Shown here: one piece after another, positions 24,517 to 35,088 of the stretch
How positions within the stretch are numbered: position 1 is the first letter of the stretch
How the letters are laid out: each line of letters starts with the position of its first letter
From: an uncultured Lachnospiraceae bacterium
Lineage (GTDB): Bacteria; Bacillota; Clostridia; Lachnospirales; Lachnospiraceae
Direction of reading: 5' to 3'
Assembly (NCBI GenBank): GCA_944384125.1
Contig: CALWSF010000027.1
Location: 1 to 52,068, forward strand
Length of the DNA: 52,068 nt
Notes under the pieces: model-generated
What the model saw: the letters and a program-made list of their open reading frames with translations, nothing else
Databases searched by the model: none
Told to the model about the DNA's origin: nothing
Position numbers and translations under genes: made by a program

Positions 24517-26248
24517 TTCCGCCTTCCTCCCCAAGCTCTTCCTCCTCATACAGAATCTGTCTGATCTCTCCAAACGAGGTCACACCTTCTGTCACAAGAC
24601 TTAATGCAGCCTCTTTCAGGGTCTCCATCCCCTCTGTTCTGGCAATCTCTCTTATTCTTGATGCCGGCTGCATTTTTACAATTGCAGAAGATAGCCCGGA
24701 ACTGACTGACATTACTTCATAAACACCCGTCCTTCCATAATATCCTGTCCACCCGCACAGCTGACAGCCTGTTGGTTCATAAACAGTCAGCCTCTTTCCC
24801 TGATCCGCCCCCAGTTCTTCCAGCTCTCCGTGTGTAGCCGGACGCCCTCTCTTGCAGCGGCACAGACAGCGCACCAGGCGCTGTGCCACAACTCCTATCA
24901 GAGCATCACTTAGCAGATAAGGTTCCACTCCCATGTCAAAAAGCCTCGACACACTGGACGCCGTGTCATTTGTATGCAGTGTACTGACAACCAAATGTCC
25001 TGTAATAGATGCCTGAACAGCTATTCTGGCAGTCTCCGGATCCCTGATTTCTCCTATCATAATAATATCCGGATCCTGTCTCAGTATAGCACGCAGTGCA
25101 GAGGCAAATGTAATTCCCGTTTTTTCATTTACCTGAATCTGATTTACCCCTTCCAGAATCATCTCAACCGGCTCCTCTACTGTGACAATATTCACATCCT
25201 CCCGGTTAAGCTCGCTCACTGCGGCATAAAGCGTTGTTGATTTTCCGCTTCCTGTAGGCCCTGTAACCAGGATCAGACCATGAGGCCGTTTCAGCATTCT
25301 GTCAAACTTATGCAGTGCCTCCTCACGAAATCCCAGTTCCCTTTTATCTCTCAGAAAATGTTCTGTTCCTGTCAGACGCATTTCTATCTTCTCTCCGCAT
25401 ATAGTGGGAATTGACGAAACACGGATATCATATTCCCTGTCATCAATAACCACCATTGTTCTTCCGTCCTGCGGTCTGCGCTTTTCAGATATATCCATTC
25501 CGGAAATAATTTTAAGTCTGGCAATAACAGCCGCATAAATAGAGCGATCGTAGCTGATTGCCTCCCTCAGCCTCCCGTCTACACGAAACCGAATACGAAT
25601 TCCGTCTCTCGTCGGCTCAAAATGTATATCACTGGCTCTCTGCCGTACGGCCTGCTCCAGAAGCGAGCGCACGATAATTACAATAGGAGAAGAATCCGGC
25701 TTCTTCCCGGTTGCATCTGCCGTTTTCTTCTCCTTACGCTCTGTCTCTTTTTTATTTTTCTCCCGCTCATCCAGCTCTTTTTTATACTGCTCTGCAACAG
25801 ACATTACAGACTGTTTTCCGAAATAGCGATCAATTGCTGCATCTATCTGGCCCGGCGCTGCCAGCAAAGGAGAAATCCTGTATCCGGTAATAACGCCCAG
25901 GTCTCCCAGAGATGTCCAATCTGTCGGATCGGCCATTGCCATACGCAGACACCGTGAGTCCTCACTGTCAAATCCAACCGGAATGGCCCGATATTTTCTC
26001 GCATCCGGTTCCTCTATCAGAAAAACGGCATTTTCGTCCAGCTCCATGCTTTGAAGTTCTGCATATTCCAGTCTCAGATACGAGGCAAGCACAAGCATAA
26101 CTTCATCCTCAGGCACCAGTCCCATCCGAATCAGGGTTTCCCCCAGTTTTGCTCCCCTCATTTTCTGTTCTTTCAAAGCTGCATCCAATTCCGCTCTCGT
26201 CAGCAGCCCGCTCTCCACCAACAGTTCCCCCAGCCTGCTCTCTCCCAT
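24455..26248 (-). CDS. pilB: Pilus assembly ATPase PilB/GspE
   Basis: PilB is the hexameric ATPase powering pilus extension. The 597-residue protein has an N-terminal MshEN/T2SSE domain (ESRLGELLVESGLLTRAELD...), a Lys/Glu-rich linker (about 153-185) and the ATPase core: Walker A GPTGSGKST (330-338), Walker B IIMIGEIRDPETA (396-408), the His box STLHTND. Near the C-terminus lies a Cys pair set (CLCRCKRG...CQLCG) that probably binds zinc, as in PilB but not PilT. The second ATG at 26248 fits AGGAGG spacing (7 nt); the first, at 26254, is 1 nt from it. First gene of the pilus operon. Confidence 0.96.
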   Translation of the reverse strand: MGESRLGELLVESGLLTRAELDAALKEQKMRGAKLGETLIRMGLVPEDEVMLVLASYLRLEYAELQSMELDENAVFLIEEPDARKYRAIPVGFDSEDSRCLRMAMADPTDWTSLGDLGVITGYRISPLLAAPGQIDAAIDRYFGKQSVMSVAEQYKKELDEREKNKKETERKEKKTADATGKKPDSSPIVIIVRSLLEQAVRQRASDIHFEPTRDGIRIRFRVDGRLREAISYDRSIYAAVIARLKIISGMDISEKRRPQDGRTMVVIDDREYDIRVSSIPTICGEKIEMRLTGTEHFLRDKRELGFREEALHKFDRMLKRPHGLILVTGPTGSGKSTTLYAAVSELNREDVNIVTVEEPVEMILEGVNQIQVNEKTGITFASALRAILRQDPDIIMIGEIRDPETARIAVQASITGHLVVSTLHTNDTASSVSRLFDMGVEPYLLSDALIGVVAQRLVRCLCRCKRGRPATHGELEELGADQGKRLTVYEPTGCQLCGWTGYYGRTGVYEVMSVSSGLSSAIVKMQPASRIREIARTEGMETLKEAALSLVTEGVTSFGEIRQILYEEEELGEEGGNDGLSILHDISGREQEERDH

Positions 26249-26522
26249 CTGCATTCCTCCTCTGCTGAGTCCGCCGACAATTTATACCATATTTTTCCAA
26301 TTTTATGATATCACGTCTTATAGTAAAATTCTATGAGTTTTGCCGCGATGATTGTAAATTTAACATAATATTCCTCTTATTTTACTTATTGTCCCGCTAA
26401 ATGAGATGCCTCAAATACCCATATATGCCAAAACGGATAATTGCCATAGTCGAAACAGTTTATTTCTAAAAATGAAACTTTTTTTCCTTTATCTGACATT
26501 TATCCGTTTTTTTACACACTAT
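26249..26522 (-). other. Upstream region of pilB with distant inverted repeat
   Basis: This AT-rich leader lies between the glycerol operon terminator and pilB. AAAACGGATAA (26430-26440) and TTATCCGTTTT (26500-26510) form an 11-bp inverted repeat around a 59-nt interior. A second imperfect palindrome, GAGATGCCTC, is at 26403-26412. TATAAA (minus strand) lies upstream of AGGAGG but no convincing -35 was found. No c-di-GMP-I or -II riboswitch signature was recognised, although such switches control pili in some Clostridia. Confidence 0.4.
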
Positions 26523-26553
26523 AAAAAGGCCGGCACCCATATAAGGATACCGG
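26523..26553 (-). terminator. Intrinsic terminator of the glycerol operon
   Basis: CCGGTATCC pairs with GGGTGCCGG (9 bp with two G-U pairs) around a 6-nt loop, followed on the minus strand by CCTTTTTATAG. It begins 12 nt after the stop of the DUF1667 gene. Confidence 0.8.
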
Positions 26554-26564
26554 TCTTCCATTTT

Positions 26565-26933
26565 TTATTCTTTTACAAAAATTTCCTTTGTGGCTATTAT
26601 ATCCACACCAGTCCCTGCTACATCCCTCACGATCACGTCACCGATATGAACCGGGGCAGCAACCGTCACACCCTTAAGAGCCTTTGCGCAGTCAAAAATC
26701 TTTCCCTTGGGGATATCTGTTCTTGTTTTTACGGAAACCATATCAAGATGTCCGCCTGTTACCTTCACAATGGATGTTACAATACGGGTCGGATTGGTTA
26801 CTTCTTTTCTGGCATAATCCTCTCCCCGCTTGCAGGTATTTCCCTTAACACTCTGAATTTCTCCGCCGTCCATCTCCACGGTAATCATGCATCCCAGAGG
26901 ACAGCCGATACAGATCAACTCTCTCTTTTCCAT
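26565..26933 (-). CDS. DUF1667 protein of the glycerol oxidation operon
   Basis: The 122-residue product opens ICIGCPLGC and later has KGNTCKRGEDYARKE, giving four cysteines that could bind iron-sulphur or zinc, the DUF1667 signature. It continues RIVTSIVKVTGGHLDMVSVKT and HIGDVIVRDVAGTGVDI. This family regularly follows glpK and two FAD oxidoreductases in Firmicutes and is thought to act as a small subunit of the anaerobic glycerol-3-phosphate oxidising enzyme; the exact role is not established. GAGGAGG precedes the ATG. Last gene of the operon, 4 nt after the previous one. Confidence 0.85.
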   Translation of the reverse strand: MEKRELICIGCPLGCMITVEMDGGEIQSVKGNTCKRGEDYARKEVTNPTRIVTSIVKVTGGHLDMVSVKTRTDIPKGKIFDCAKALKGVTVAAPVHIGDVIVRDVAGTGVDIIATKEIFVKE

Positions 26934-26937
26934 ATTC

Positions 26938-28203
26938 TTACGCCTCCTCAATCTTGATTGTAATAGTTTTCAGATTCGGATAGGAAGCCAGGTTTTCTTT
27001 CTTTATCTTTACCTCTTCCATCTCGCCCGGAGCCATGACCGGACGCTTTCTGTGCGCCACACGCTCGTCATCATAATAAACACTTATGTAGCAGTTTTTA
27101 AACACGGCCCCCACACGGAAACGAACTGTCAGTTCATCTGCCATTCGTCCGGCATCGATAGTTTTCGGAACGGTATAACGCACTCCTCCTGTTGGGATCA
27201 GGCGGATTTCATTTCCTCTGTTTTCTTCCAGTTCTCCTTTTACGTAGCGTGCCGCATTATGACCGGCTGTTGTCGCTTCTTCCGATACATAGTCCACCAG
27301 ATCATGCACATGAAGTACATTACCGCAGGCAAATACACCTTCAATATTTGTTTCCAGACTCTCGTTTACAACAGGACCTGATGTAACCGGCTCAATTTCT
27401 ACTCCCATTCCCCTGGAAAGTTCATTCTCCGGAATAAGGCCGCAGGAAAGAAGAAGCGTATCACATTCATAATCTACCTCTGTTCCCGGAATCGGCTTAC
27501 CCTTAGTGTCAACCTCCGCAATAGTAACACCCTCTACTCTGTATTTTCCGCGTATATCCACTACGGTATGGCTCAGCTTCAGCGGTATGCCAAAATCATC
27601 CAGACACTGAACAATGTTTCTCTTAAGACCTCCGGAATATGGCATAAGCTCAGCAACCACCTGAACCTTCGCCCCCTCCAGTGTCATTCTTCTTGCCATG
27701 ATAAGGCCAATGTCTCCGGAACCAAGTATAACTACCTTTCGTCCGGGCATAAAGCCTTCCATATTGACTAGACGCTGTGCCGTTCCTGCAGAAAAAATAC
27801 CGGCCGGACGATATCCCGGAATATTGAGAGCTCCCCGGGAACGCTCACGGCATCCCATTGCCAGAACGATTGCCTTGGCCTGGATCTCAAAAAGGCCTTC
27901 CTGACGGTTCATAGCGGTAACTACCTTTTCTTTGCTGATATCAATAACCATTGTATTCAGAAGGTATTCTATCTTAAGTTCTTCTACCTCATCAATAAAA
28001 CGTCTCGCATACTCCGGTCCCGTCAGCTCCTCCTTGAAAGTGTGCAAACCAAAACCATTGTGGATACACTGATTTAAAATTCCTCCAAGCTCCCGATCTC
28101 TCTCCAGAATCAGAATGCTGTCAATTCCGCTTTTTTTCGCAGCAGCTGCCGCAGCCAGACCAGCCGGGCCTCCACCGATTATCACAATATCATAGGATTT
28201 CAT
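26938..28203 (-). CDS. NAD(P)/FAD-dependent oxidoreductase, glycerol operon
   Basis: The 421-residue flavoprotein has an N-terminal FAD dinucleotide loop (IVIIGGGPAGLAAAAAA), a second Rossmann loop (VVILGSGDIGLIMARRM, about residue 155) for NAD(P), and a GVFACGNVLHVHD third-block motif. This is the pyridine-nucleotide disulphide reductase fold without the CxxxxC redox pair. Context between a GlpA-like protein and a DUF1667 protein suggests that it passes electrons from glycerol-3-phosphate oxidation. Its exact electron partner is unknown; GlpB-like is a functional analogy only. Confidence 0.85.
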   Translation of the reverse strand: MKSYDIVIIGGGPAGLAAAAAAKKSGIDSILILERDRELGGILNQCIHNGFGLHTFKEELTGPEYARRFIDEVEELKIEYLLNTMVIDISKEKVVTAMNRQEGLFEIQAKAIVLAMGCRERSRGALNIPGYRPAGIFSAGTAQRLVNMEGFMPGRKVVILGSGDIGLIMARRMTLEGAKVQVVAELMPYSGGLKRNIVQCLDDFGIPLKLSHTVVDIRGKYRVEGVTIAEVDTKGKPIPGTEVDYECDTLLLSCGLIPENELSRGMGVEIEPVTSGPVVNESLETNIEGVFACGNVLHVHDLVDYVSEEATTAGHNAARYVKGELEENRGNEIRLIPTGGVRYTVPKTIDAGRMADELTVRFRVGAVFKNCYISVYYDDERVAHRKRPVMAPGEMEEVKIKKENLASYPNLKTITIKIEEA

Positions 28204-28215
28204 GTTTCCCCCTCC

Positions 28216-29652
28216 TTACAGTCTGTCCTTGTCAAGCCCGACAACAATCTTTGATTCCCCGCCGGATTTGGTTATTTCACGCATATCAATCTCCAGCTCC
28301 CGTGCCAGAATATCCATCGTACGCGGAGAGCAGAAGCCCGCCTGGCAGCGGCCCATGCCTGCTCTGGTGCGGCGCTTTACTCCGTCCAGAGAATGAGCAC
28401 CGAGAGGTCTGTGAATGGCATCCAGAATTTCTCCTTCTGAAATAGTCTCACAGCGGCAGATAATATTTCCATACGCCGGATTTTTCCGGATAAGCTCTGA
28501 ACGCTCCTCTTTGGAAAGTGTTTTTGGATCCAGAATTCCTTTTCTCTTTGCAATAAAGTTCTCTTTCTCCTGAAGCTGTGCTTTATCACGGAGAATCTCT
28601 GCCACAAATTTTCCAATGGCCGGTGCACTTGTAAGTCCCGGAGACTCAATTCCCGCACAGTCGATAAATCCGGGGCAGTCCTCCAGCTCTTTGATGATGA
28701 AATCATGTCCGTCCTCATGGGCACGGAGACCCGCAAATGAGGTAATAACCTGCTTCATGGGAATATTCTTAACATTTCTCTGGGCCTTTGTAATTACCTC
28801 TTCCAGTTCTGCCTGCGTTGTATTTGTCCCTTCTTTATCTTCTATGTCATTGGCTGTAGGTCCAAGCAGAAGATTTCCGTGAATCGTCGGGGTAACCAGA
28901 ATACCTTTTCCGTACTTTCCGGGAAGAGTAAATATGGTCTTGTCCACAAGATTTCCTGCGGTCTTGTCAAGGAGACAGTAATCGCCGCGCCGGGGTGTAA
29001 TATGTATTTTTGTACCACTTACCATATTATGGAATTTATCCGCATAAACACCGGCTGCATTCACAACAAACCGTGTTTTTATAGTACCGTTTTTCGTCTC
29101 CAGTTCAAAGCAGTCCTCTGATTTTCGTATCGTTTCAACCTCCGTGTTAAAACGGAACTCTACGCCATTTACAGCTGCATTTTCCGCCAGCGCAATGGTA
29201 AGGCCAAAGGGACATACGATACCACCTGTCGGGGCGTACAATGCTCCCACAGCTTCTTCAGTAACATTGGGCTCCATTTTACGCACCTCATCCCCTGTCA
29301 GGATCTGAAGTCCTTCCACTCCGTTTTTTACTCCTCTTTCATAGAGAGCCTGAAGTGCCGGCATCTCATCTTCGCTCATACAGAGTACCAGGGAACCGTT
29401 CCGACGGAACGAAAAATCCAGTTCATGAGACAGCTCCTCCATCATTCTGTTTCCCTCAAGATTCAGTCTGGCCATCAGAGAACCCGGCTCGGCATCATGA
29501 CCCGCATGAACAATAGCACTGTTTGCTTTTGATGTGCCGCAGCAAACATCCTCTTCCTTATCAACTACACAGATACGTGCCTGATAGCGTGAAAGCTCTC
29601 TGGCTGCAGCGCAGCCGGAAACGCCCGCGCCGATTATAACGATATCATACAT
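28216..29652 (-). CDS. FAD-dependent glycerol-3-phosphate dehydrogenase-like protein with BFD-type Cys motif
   Basis: The 478-residue protein has the N-terminal GxGxxG (IVIIGAGVSGCAAARELS), the DAO-fold NAAGVYAD and GPTAND blocks, and a C-terminal BFD-like domain. That domain's four cysteines, CRCETISEGEI and MGRCQAGFCSPR, fit a [2Fe-2S] site. This is the GlpA/anaerobic glycerol-3-phosphate dehydrogenase pattern. It follows glpK by 84 nt and precedes a second flavoprotein. It would convert glycerol-3-phosphate to dihydroxyacetone phosphate. Which electron acceptor it serves is not known. Confidence 0.9.
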   Translation of the reverse strand: MYDIVIIGAGVSGCAAARELSRYQARICVVDKEEDVCCGTSKANSAIVHAGHDAEPGSLMARLNLEGNRMMEELSHELDFSFRRNGSLVLCMSEDEMPALQALYERGVKNGVEGLQILTGDEVRKMEPNVTEEAVGALYAPTGGIVCPFGLTIALAENAAVNGVEFRFNTEVETIRKSEDCFELETKNGTIKTRFVVNAAGVYADKFHNMVSGTKIHITPRRGDYCLLDKTAGNLVDKTIFTLPGKYGKGILVTPTIHGNLLLGPTANDIEDKEGTNTTQAELEEVITKAQRNVKNIPMKQVITSFAGLRAHEDGHDFIIKELEDCPGFIDCAGIESPGLTSAPAIGKFVAEILRDKAQLQEKENFIAKRKGILDPKTLSKEERSELIRKNPAYGNIICRCETISEGEILDAIHRPLGAHSLDGVKRRTRAGMGRCQAGFCSPRTMDILARELEIDMREITKSGGESKIVVGLDKDRL

Positions 29653-29736
29653 ATTTTTACCTCCTGCCTTTCTTCATTTATAAAAGCATCCATTCTCTTT
29701 ATGGTCAACCAAAGTGCAAAACTCTTTCTTCTGCAC

Positions 29737-31383
<1,647 letters not shown>

Positions 31384-31404
31384 TTAATTAAAACGATTAA
31401 CCAA

Positions 31405-31434
31405 ATGATAGCACACTTTGACATAGTTGTCAAA
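31405..31434 (-). promoter_or_regulatory. glpK promoter with overlapping operator-like dyad
   Basis: The minus strand reads TTGACA (31433-31428), a 17-nt spacer and TATCAT (31410-31405). The -35 is part of a perfect dyad TTTGACA-N4-TGTCAAA (31417-31434). Such symmetry over a -35 suggests a repressor site, though the regulator is unknown. The leader before glpK is about 155 nt and contains the terminator at 31314-31364. Confidence 0.75.
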
Positions 31435-31496
31435 TTTTTCCCGTTTACTTGTAGTTTTTTTGTCAAAGATATAAAAATTCAGGCTGTGCGAATCTG

Positions 31497-33164
31497 TCAG
31501 AAGAGTCCTGATATACGTCCATTCTCATCGACATCAATTTTTTCAGCTGCCGGAACTTTGGGGAGGCCCGGCATAGTCATAATATCCCCCGTCAGTGCCA
31601 CAATAAATCCTGCTCCTGCCGATACCTTCAGGTTCCGCACAGTAACTCTGAATCCTTTCGGTGCACCAAGTAATTTCTGATCATCAGAAAAACTGTACTG
31701 TGTTTTTGCCATACAGATAGGGAAGCTGCCAAATCCAAGCTCAGTAAGCCGCTTTGCCTGCTTTCTGGCGGCATCCGTCAAATCCACACCATCGCCATGG
31801 TAAACTTTTGTGACAATTGCATTCAGCTTTTCTTCTATGGAAAGTCCGGTGTCATAGCTGAAACAGAAATGGTTTTCCGCTTCACACAGGCGGATAACCT
31901 CTTCAGCCAGCTGAATACCGCCGGCACCGCCTTTCGCCCAGACCTCGGACAGTGCCACATTGGCTCCCAGCTCGCGGCATTTCTTTTCGATCAGGGCCAG
32001 CTCTGCTTCCGTATCCATCGGAAAACGATTAATTGCCACAACACAGGGAAGGCCGAATACCTTTGTGATATTCTCAACATGCTGCATCAGATTCGGAAGA
32101 CCGCGCTCCAATGCCTCAAGATTCTCCTGATTAAGCTCTGCTTTTGCCGCGCCTCCATGATGCTTGAGTGCTCTGACTGTTGCCACTACCACAACAGCAG
32201 ACGGACGGAGTCCAGCCATACGGCACTTGATATCCAGGAATTTCTCCGCTCCCAGATCTGCACCGAAGCCTGCCTCTGTAACAGTATAATCTCCCAGTTT
32301 CATCGCCATCTTTGTCGCAATAACAGAGTTGCATCCGTGTGCAATATTAGCGAACGGACCACCATGTATAAATGCAGGCGTATGCTCCAGAGTCTGTACA
32401 AGATTGGGCTTTAAAGCATCCTTCAAAAGTGCTGCCATGGCACCGGCAGCCTTGAGATCTCCCGCAGTTACAGGCTGATCATCATACGTATAACCAACGA
32501 TTATCCGTGCAAGTCTTGCTTTTAAATCAGAAATATCACTGGCAAGACACAGCACCGCCATAATCTCGCTGGCCACCGTGATATCATAACCGTCCTCTCT
32601 CGTTACGCCATCCACGCGCCGGCCAAGTCCGTCAACCACATTGCGGAGTTGTCTGTCATTCATATCCACAACACGTTTCCATGTAATCCGCTTCGGATCA
32701 ATGCGCAGCTCATTTCCCTGATAAATATGGTTGTCCAGCATCGCGGCAAGAAGATTATTGGCAGCACCAATGGCATGGAAATCTCCTGTAAAATGAAGAT
32801 TAATATCCTCCATCGGTATAACCTGTGCATAGCCGCCTCCGGCAGCACCGCCTTTGACGCCAAACACCGGACCGAGTGAGGGCTCACGAAGTGCCACAGT
32901 CACTTTCTTTCCCAGACGTTTCAATCCGTCTGCCAGCCCGACTGTAGTAGTCGTTTTTCCCTCTCCTGCCGGAGTGGGGTTAATAGCTGTCACAAGAATC
33001 AGCTTTCCATCAGGACCTTTGTGTTCCTTCAGGAGCGTATAGTCCACCTTCGCCTTATAATTTCCATACTGCTCCAGATATTTTTCGTCCACACCCACAG
33101 AGGCTGCAATTTCTCTGATATTTAACGGAGTTGCCTCCTGAGCAATTTCAATATCGGTTTTCAT
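31497..33164 (-). CDS. fhs: Formate-tetrahydrofolate ligase
   Basis: Fhs uses ATP to join formate to tetrahydrofolate, giving 10-formyl-THF for purines, fMet and, in acetogens, the methyl branch. The 555-residue protein has the P-loop [17 protein letters not shown], the [27 protein letters not shown] block and the [15 protein letters not shown] block, all conserved. Length is standard. It overlaps fchA by 4 nt (ATGA), so the two are translated together. Whether it serves acetogenesis is not decidable; no CO dehydrogenase genes are in the window. Confidence 0.98.
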   Translation of the reverse strand: MKTDIEIAQEATPLNIREIAASVGVDEKYLEQYGNYKAKVDYTLLKEHKGPDGKLILVTAINPTPAGEGKTTTTVGLADGLKRLGKKVTVALREPSLGPVFGVKGGAAGGGYAQVIPMEDINLHFTGDFHAIGAANNLLAAMLDNHIYQGNELRIDPKRITWKRVVDMNDRQLRNVVDGLGRRVDGVTREDGYDITVASEIMAVLCLASDISDLKARLARIIVGYTYDDQPVTAGDLKAAGAMAALLKDALKPNLVQTLEHTPAFIHGGPFANIAHGCNSVIATKMAMKLGDYTVTEAGFGADLGAEKFLDIKCRMAGLRPSAVVVVATVRALKHHGGAAKAELNQENLEALERGLPNLMQHVENITKVFGLPCVVAINRFPMDTEAELALIEKKCRELGANVALSEVWAKGGAGGIQLAEEVIRLCEAENHFCFSYDTGLSIEEKLNAIVTKVYHGDGVDLTDAARKQAKRLTELGFGSFPICMAKTQYSFSDDQKLLGAPKGFRVTVRNLKVSAGAGFIVALTGDIMTMPGLPKVPAAEKIDVDENGRISGLF

Positions 33165-33814
33165 ACTTTTTCAATTTCCCCTTTCTGAAATCCAAGATCT
33201 GACAGTGCCAGAACTTTTGCTTCGCCTTCAATCGCCTTTCTCTCAAGTTCTTTCACAACTGATGTCATCTCACTTACATACACTTCATCCCGAATGGATT
33301 TCAAATTGATTTTCACATTAAACAGTGCTCCGATAACAGCTGTTCTTGCCAGCATTGCTGCAATCAGCCCATCGGAAACCGCTCCTTTATTTCCTCTTGA
33401 AACAACGGCTTCCGCAATAGGAAAAATCTTTGCTGCTGTCTGTGCCGCGGCAAGAGGTGCCTGAGAAGCATCCTTAAGGCCCTGCTGGAGAGCTGCCCTG
33501 CGGGCTGCTTTCTCTTCTTCTGTATTTTTAGGAAGCTTCAGCGCATTCATATATCCGCTGAAGGATTCACTGTCCTTTTTTATTGCATCAATCAGTTCTT
33601 CCCGAATAGCTGCGCCGGCCAGCGACAGCGCTCTCATCTCTTCCTCCACCTGTACATACTGCTCTTTTCCAATTGTCAGATTGGCTACCATCTCAGCCAA
33701 AGCCGCCGCAAGTGCTCCCGTCAGCGCAGATACACTCCCGCCTCCCGGTACCGGGGCAGCAGATGCCGTTCCGGCAGCAAACTCTTCCACTGACAAATCC
33801 TTTAACTCTTCCAT
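33161..33814 (-). CDS. fchA: Cyclodeaminase/cyclohydrolase family protein FchA
   Basis: The 217-residue protein belongs to the formiminotransferase-cyclodeaminase fold: [36 protein letters not shown], then the all-helical body with a conserved [12 protein letters not shown] region. In Clostridia, FchA acts as methenyl-THF cyclohydrolase, interconverting 5,10-methenyl- and 10-formyl-THF. Adjacency and 4-nt overlap with fhs support this role. The start at MEELKDLSV is preceded by AAGGAG; an earlier in-frame start would add 11 residues. The 33815-33976 gap upstream is AT-rich with a TATAAT-like sequence (33869-33874 antisense) but no clear -35. Confidence 0.9.
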   Translation of the reverse strand: MEELKDLSVEEFAAGTASAAPVPGGGSVSALTGALAAALAEMVANLTIGKEQYVQVEEEMRALSLAGAAIREELIDAIKKDSESFSGYMNALKLPKNTEEEKAARRAALQQGLKDASQAPLAAAQTAAKIFPIAEAVVSRGNKGAVSDGLIAAMLARTAVIGALFNVKINLKSIRDEVYVSEMTSVVKELERKAIEGEAKVLALSDLGFQKGEIEKV

Positions 33815-33976
33815 TGGACCAGTCTCCTTCTGCCTTAAAATTCGCAAGCTTTTTTCTCTGTTTTTTCAATTATAAATTATTTTTTCAACTTTTGATACAG
33901 TTTTTCAAAAAAATCTTATTTTTTACCTTCACTGAATATTTCCGGCAGTTTTATTCGTAAATTTTATATTCCATAA

Positions 33977-34891
33977 TTACAGGCCGCAAAACTCCCAATG
34001 CCCATCAAAGCAGCACTGAGCATTGTCGATCATCCATTTATCATCCATCCGCCGCATCAGATAACGATAATAGAAAAGACCATTTTCAGCATAAAGCCAG
34101 AACTTACTTTTTGTAACTCTCTCCCCAACAATCAGGCAATGATTTGTATAGGTTCCGCCGCACTGCCAGGAAAGATGCAAAGGCCGCCAGCCGGGGCGGA
34201 ATCTCTGGCTTACCCTCCTGGCAAACAGTGCATAAATGGCAGACTGGTCTCCATAGCCACTTTGCTCTGCCAGCCGTTCCCATTGTGTCATATCATCAAA
34301 AAACTCCCGCAGAGCAGCAATCGGCTCTTTCAGCTCCAAGCTGTCCAGCGGCAGTTGATTTTTCATACTCTTGTAGGTACGGGCGTCCTCGTAAACCTTG
34401 TGCTGTTCCTGTGTAAACAGTCCTGCCCGTCCTTCATCATCATGTTCATCTCTGTCAATAACACACAGCTTATCCCGCCACGAAATCGCCATCAGCCCCG
34501 CAAAGGTAACCTGATTGCAGGAAGCAATATAAATCTTTTCCAGTTTTTTGATCTGCGCAGCCTGCAGCAGCCCCTCATCGTCCAGAGCAGTACGCTGTAA
34601 AAACAGATTTTTTACCGGAAGCTCCTTTAACAATTCCAACCCATGACCGGTAATTTTCTTTCCTCGCAGCAAAGCAAGCATTTTTAATTTAGAAATCCGG
34701 GCCAGGATGGGAAAACATTCGTCCCCAAAGGGAGCGTCATCGATTGCCACCTGCTGAAGCTTCGGACATTGGAAGACAGCCTCTTCCAGAGTTTTGAGGT
34801 TCAGTGGCGCCTCCACCCTTCTGTTCCCATTACAGAGATAAGCACCATCCTGATATTCCAGCAAATAAGTGTTTGGCGCAAATTCTAACAT
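33977..34891 (-). CDS. Orphan protein with leucine-rich-repeat-like N-terminus
   Basis: A 304-residue protein of unrecognised family. Residues about 30-135 show a repeating leucine-rich pattern (LKTLEEAVFQCPKLQQVAID, ARISKLKMLALLRG, LELLKELPVKNLFLQRT, LLQAAQIKKLEKIYIASC), like a short LRR arc. The C-terminal half has a helical part (PIAALREFFDDMTQWERLAEQSG) followed by an aromatic beta-rich end (LHLSWQC, TKSKFWLYAENGLFYYRYLM, KWMIDNAQCCFDGHWEF), possibly NTF2-like. There is no signal peptide. It stands alone between fchA and the NlpC/P60 gene. An immunity or protein-binding role can only be guessed. Confidence 0.75.
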   Translation of the reverse strand: MLEFAPNTYLLEYQDGAYLCNGNRRVEAPLNLKTLEEAVFQCPKLQQVAIDDAPFGDECFPILARISKLKMLALLRGKKITGHGLELLKELPVKNLFLQRTALDDEGLLQAAQIKKLEKIYIASCNQVTFAGLMAISWRDKLCVIDRDEHDDEGRAGLFTQEQHKVYEDARTYKSMKNQLPLDSLELKEPIAALREFFDDMTQWERLAEQSGYGDQSAIYALFARRVSQRFRPGWRPLHLSWQCGGTYTNHCLIVGERVTKSKFWLYAENGLFYYRYLMRRMDDKWMIDNAQCCFDGHWEFCGL

Positions 34892-35025
34892 ATGATTCTC
34901 TCCTCTTTGTCAGCTTATCCATTCTGGTTTATTGCTTTTTACGTTTCAGTGGATCCCATTACAGATAAATTACTATCCCACATTTCATCTGCCTTCAAAT
35001 CACGCCATATCCACCTGACTTAAAT

Positions 35026-35064
35026 GGCTCCCATACCGGCAGTTCAATTACCGATATGGGAGCC
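35026..35064. terminator. Hairpin after the NlpC/P60 gene
   Basis: GGCTCCCATA (35026-35035) pairs with TATGGGAGCC (35055-35064), an exact 10-bp stem around a 19-nt loop. It lies 25 nt past the stop of the hydrolase gene on the minus strand. The downstream U-tract is weak (ATTTAAG), so termination is likely but not certain. Confidence 0.5.
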
Positions 35065-35088
35065 TCTATAATCTTTCACACTGCCAAA

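Noticed and set aside
26249-26522. c-di-GMP riboswitch before the pilus operon
   Set aside because: The conserved core sequences of the class I and class II aptamers could not be found; only a distant inverted repeat is present.
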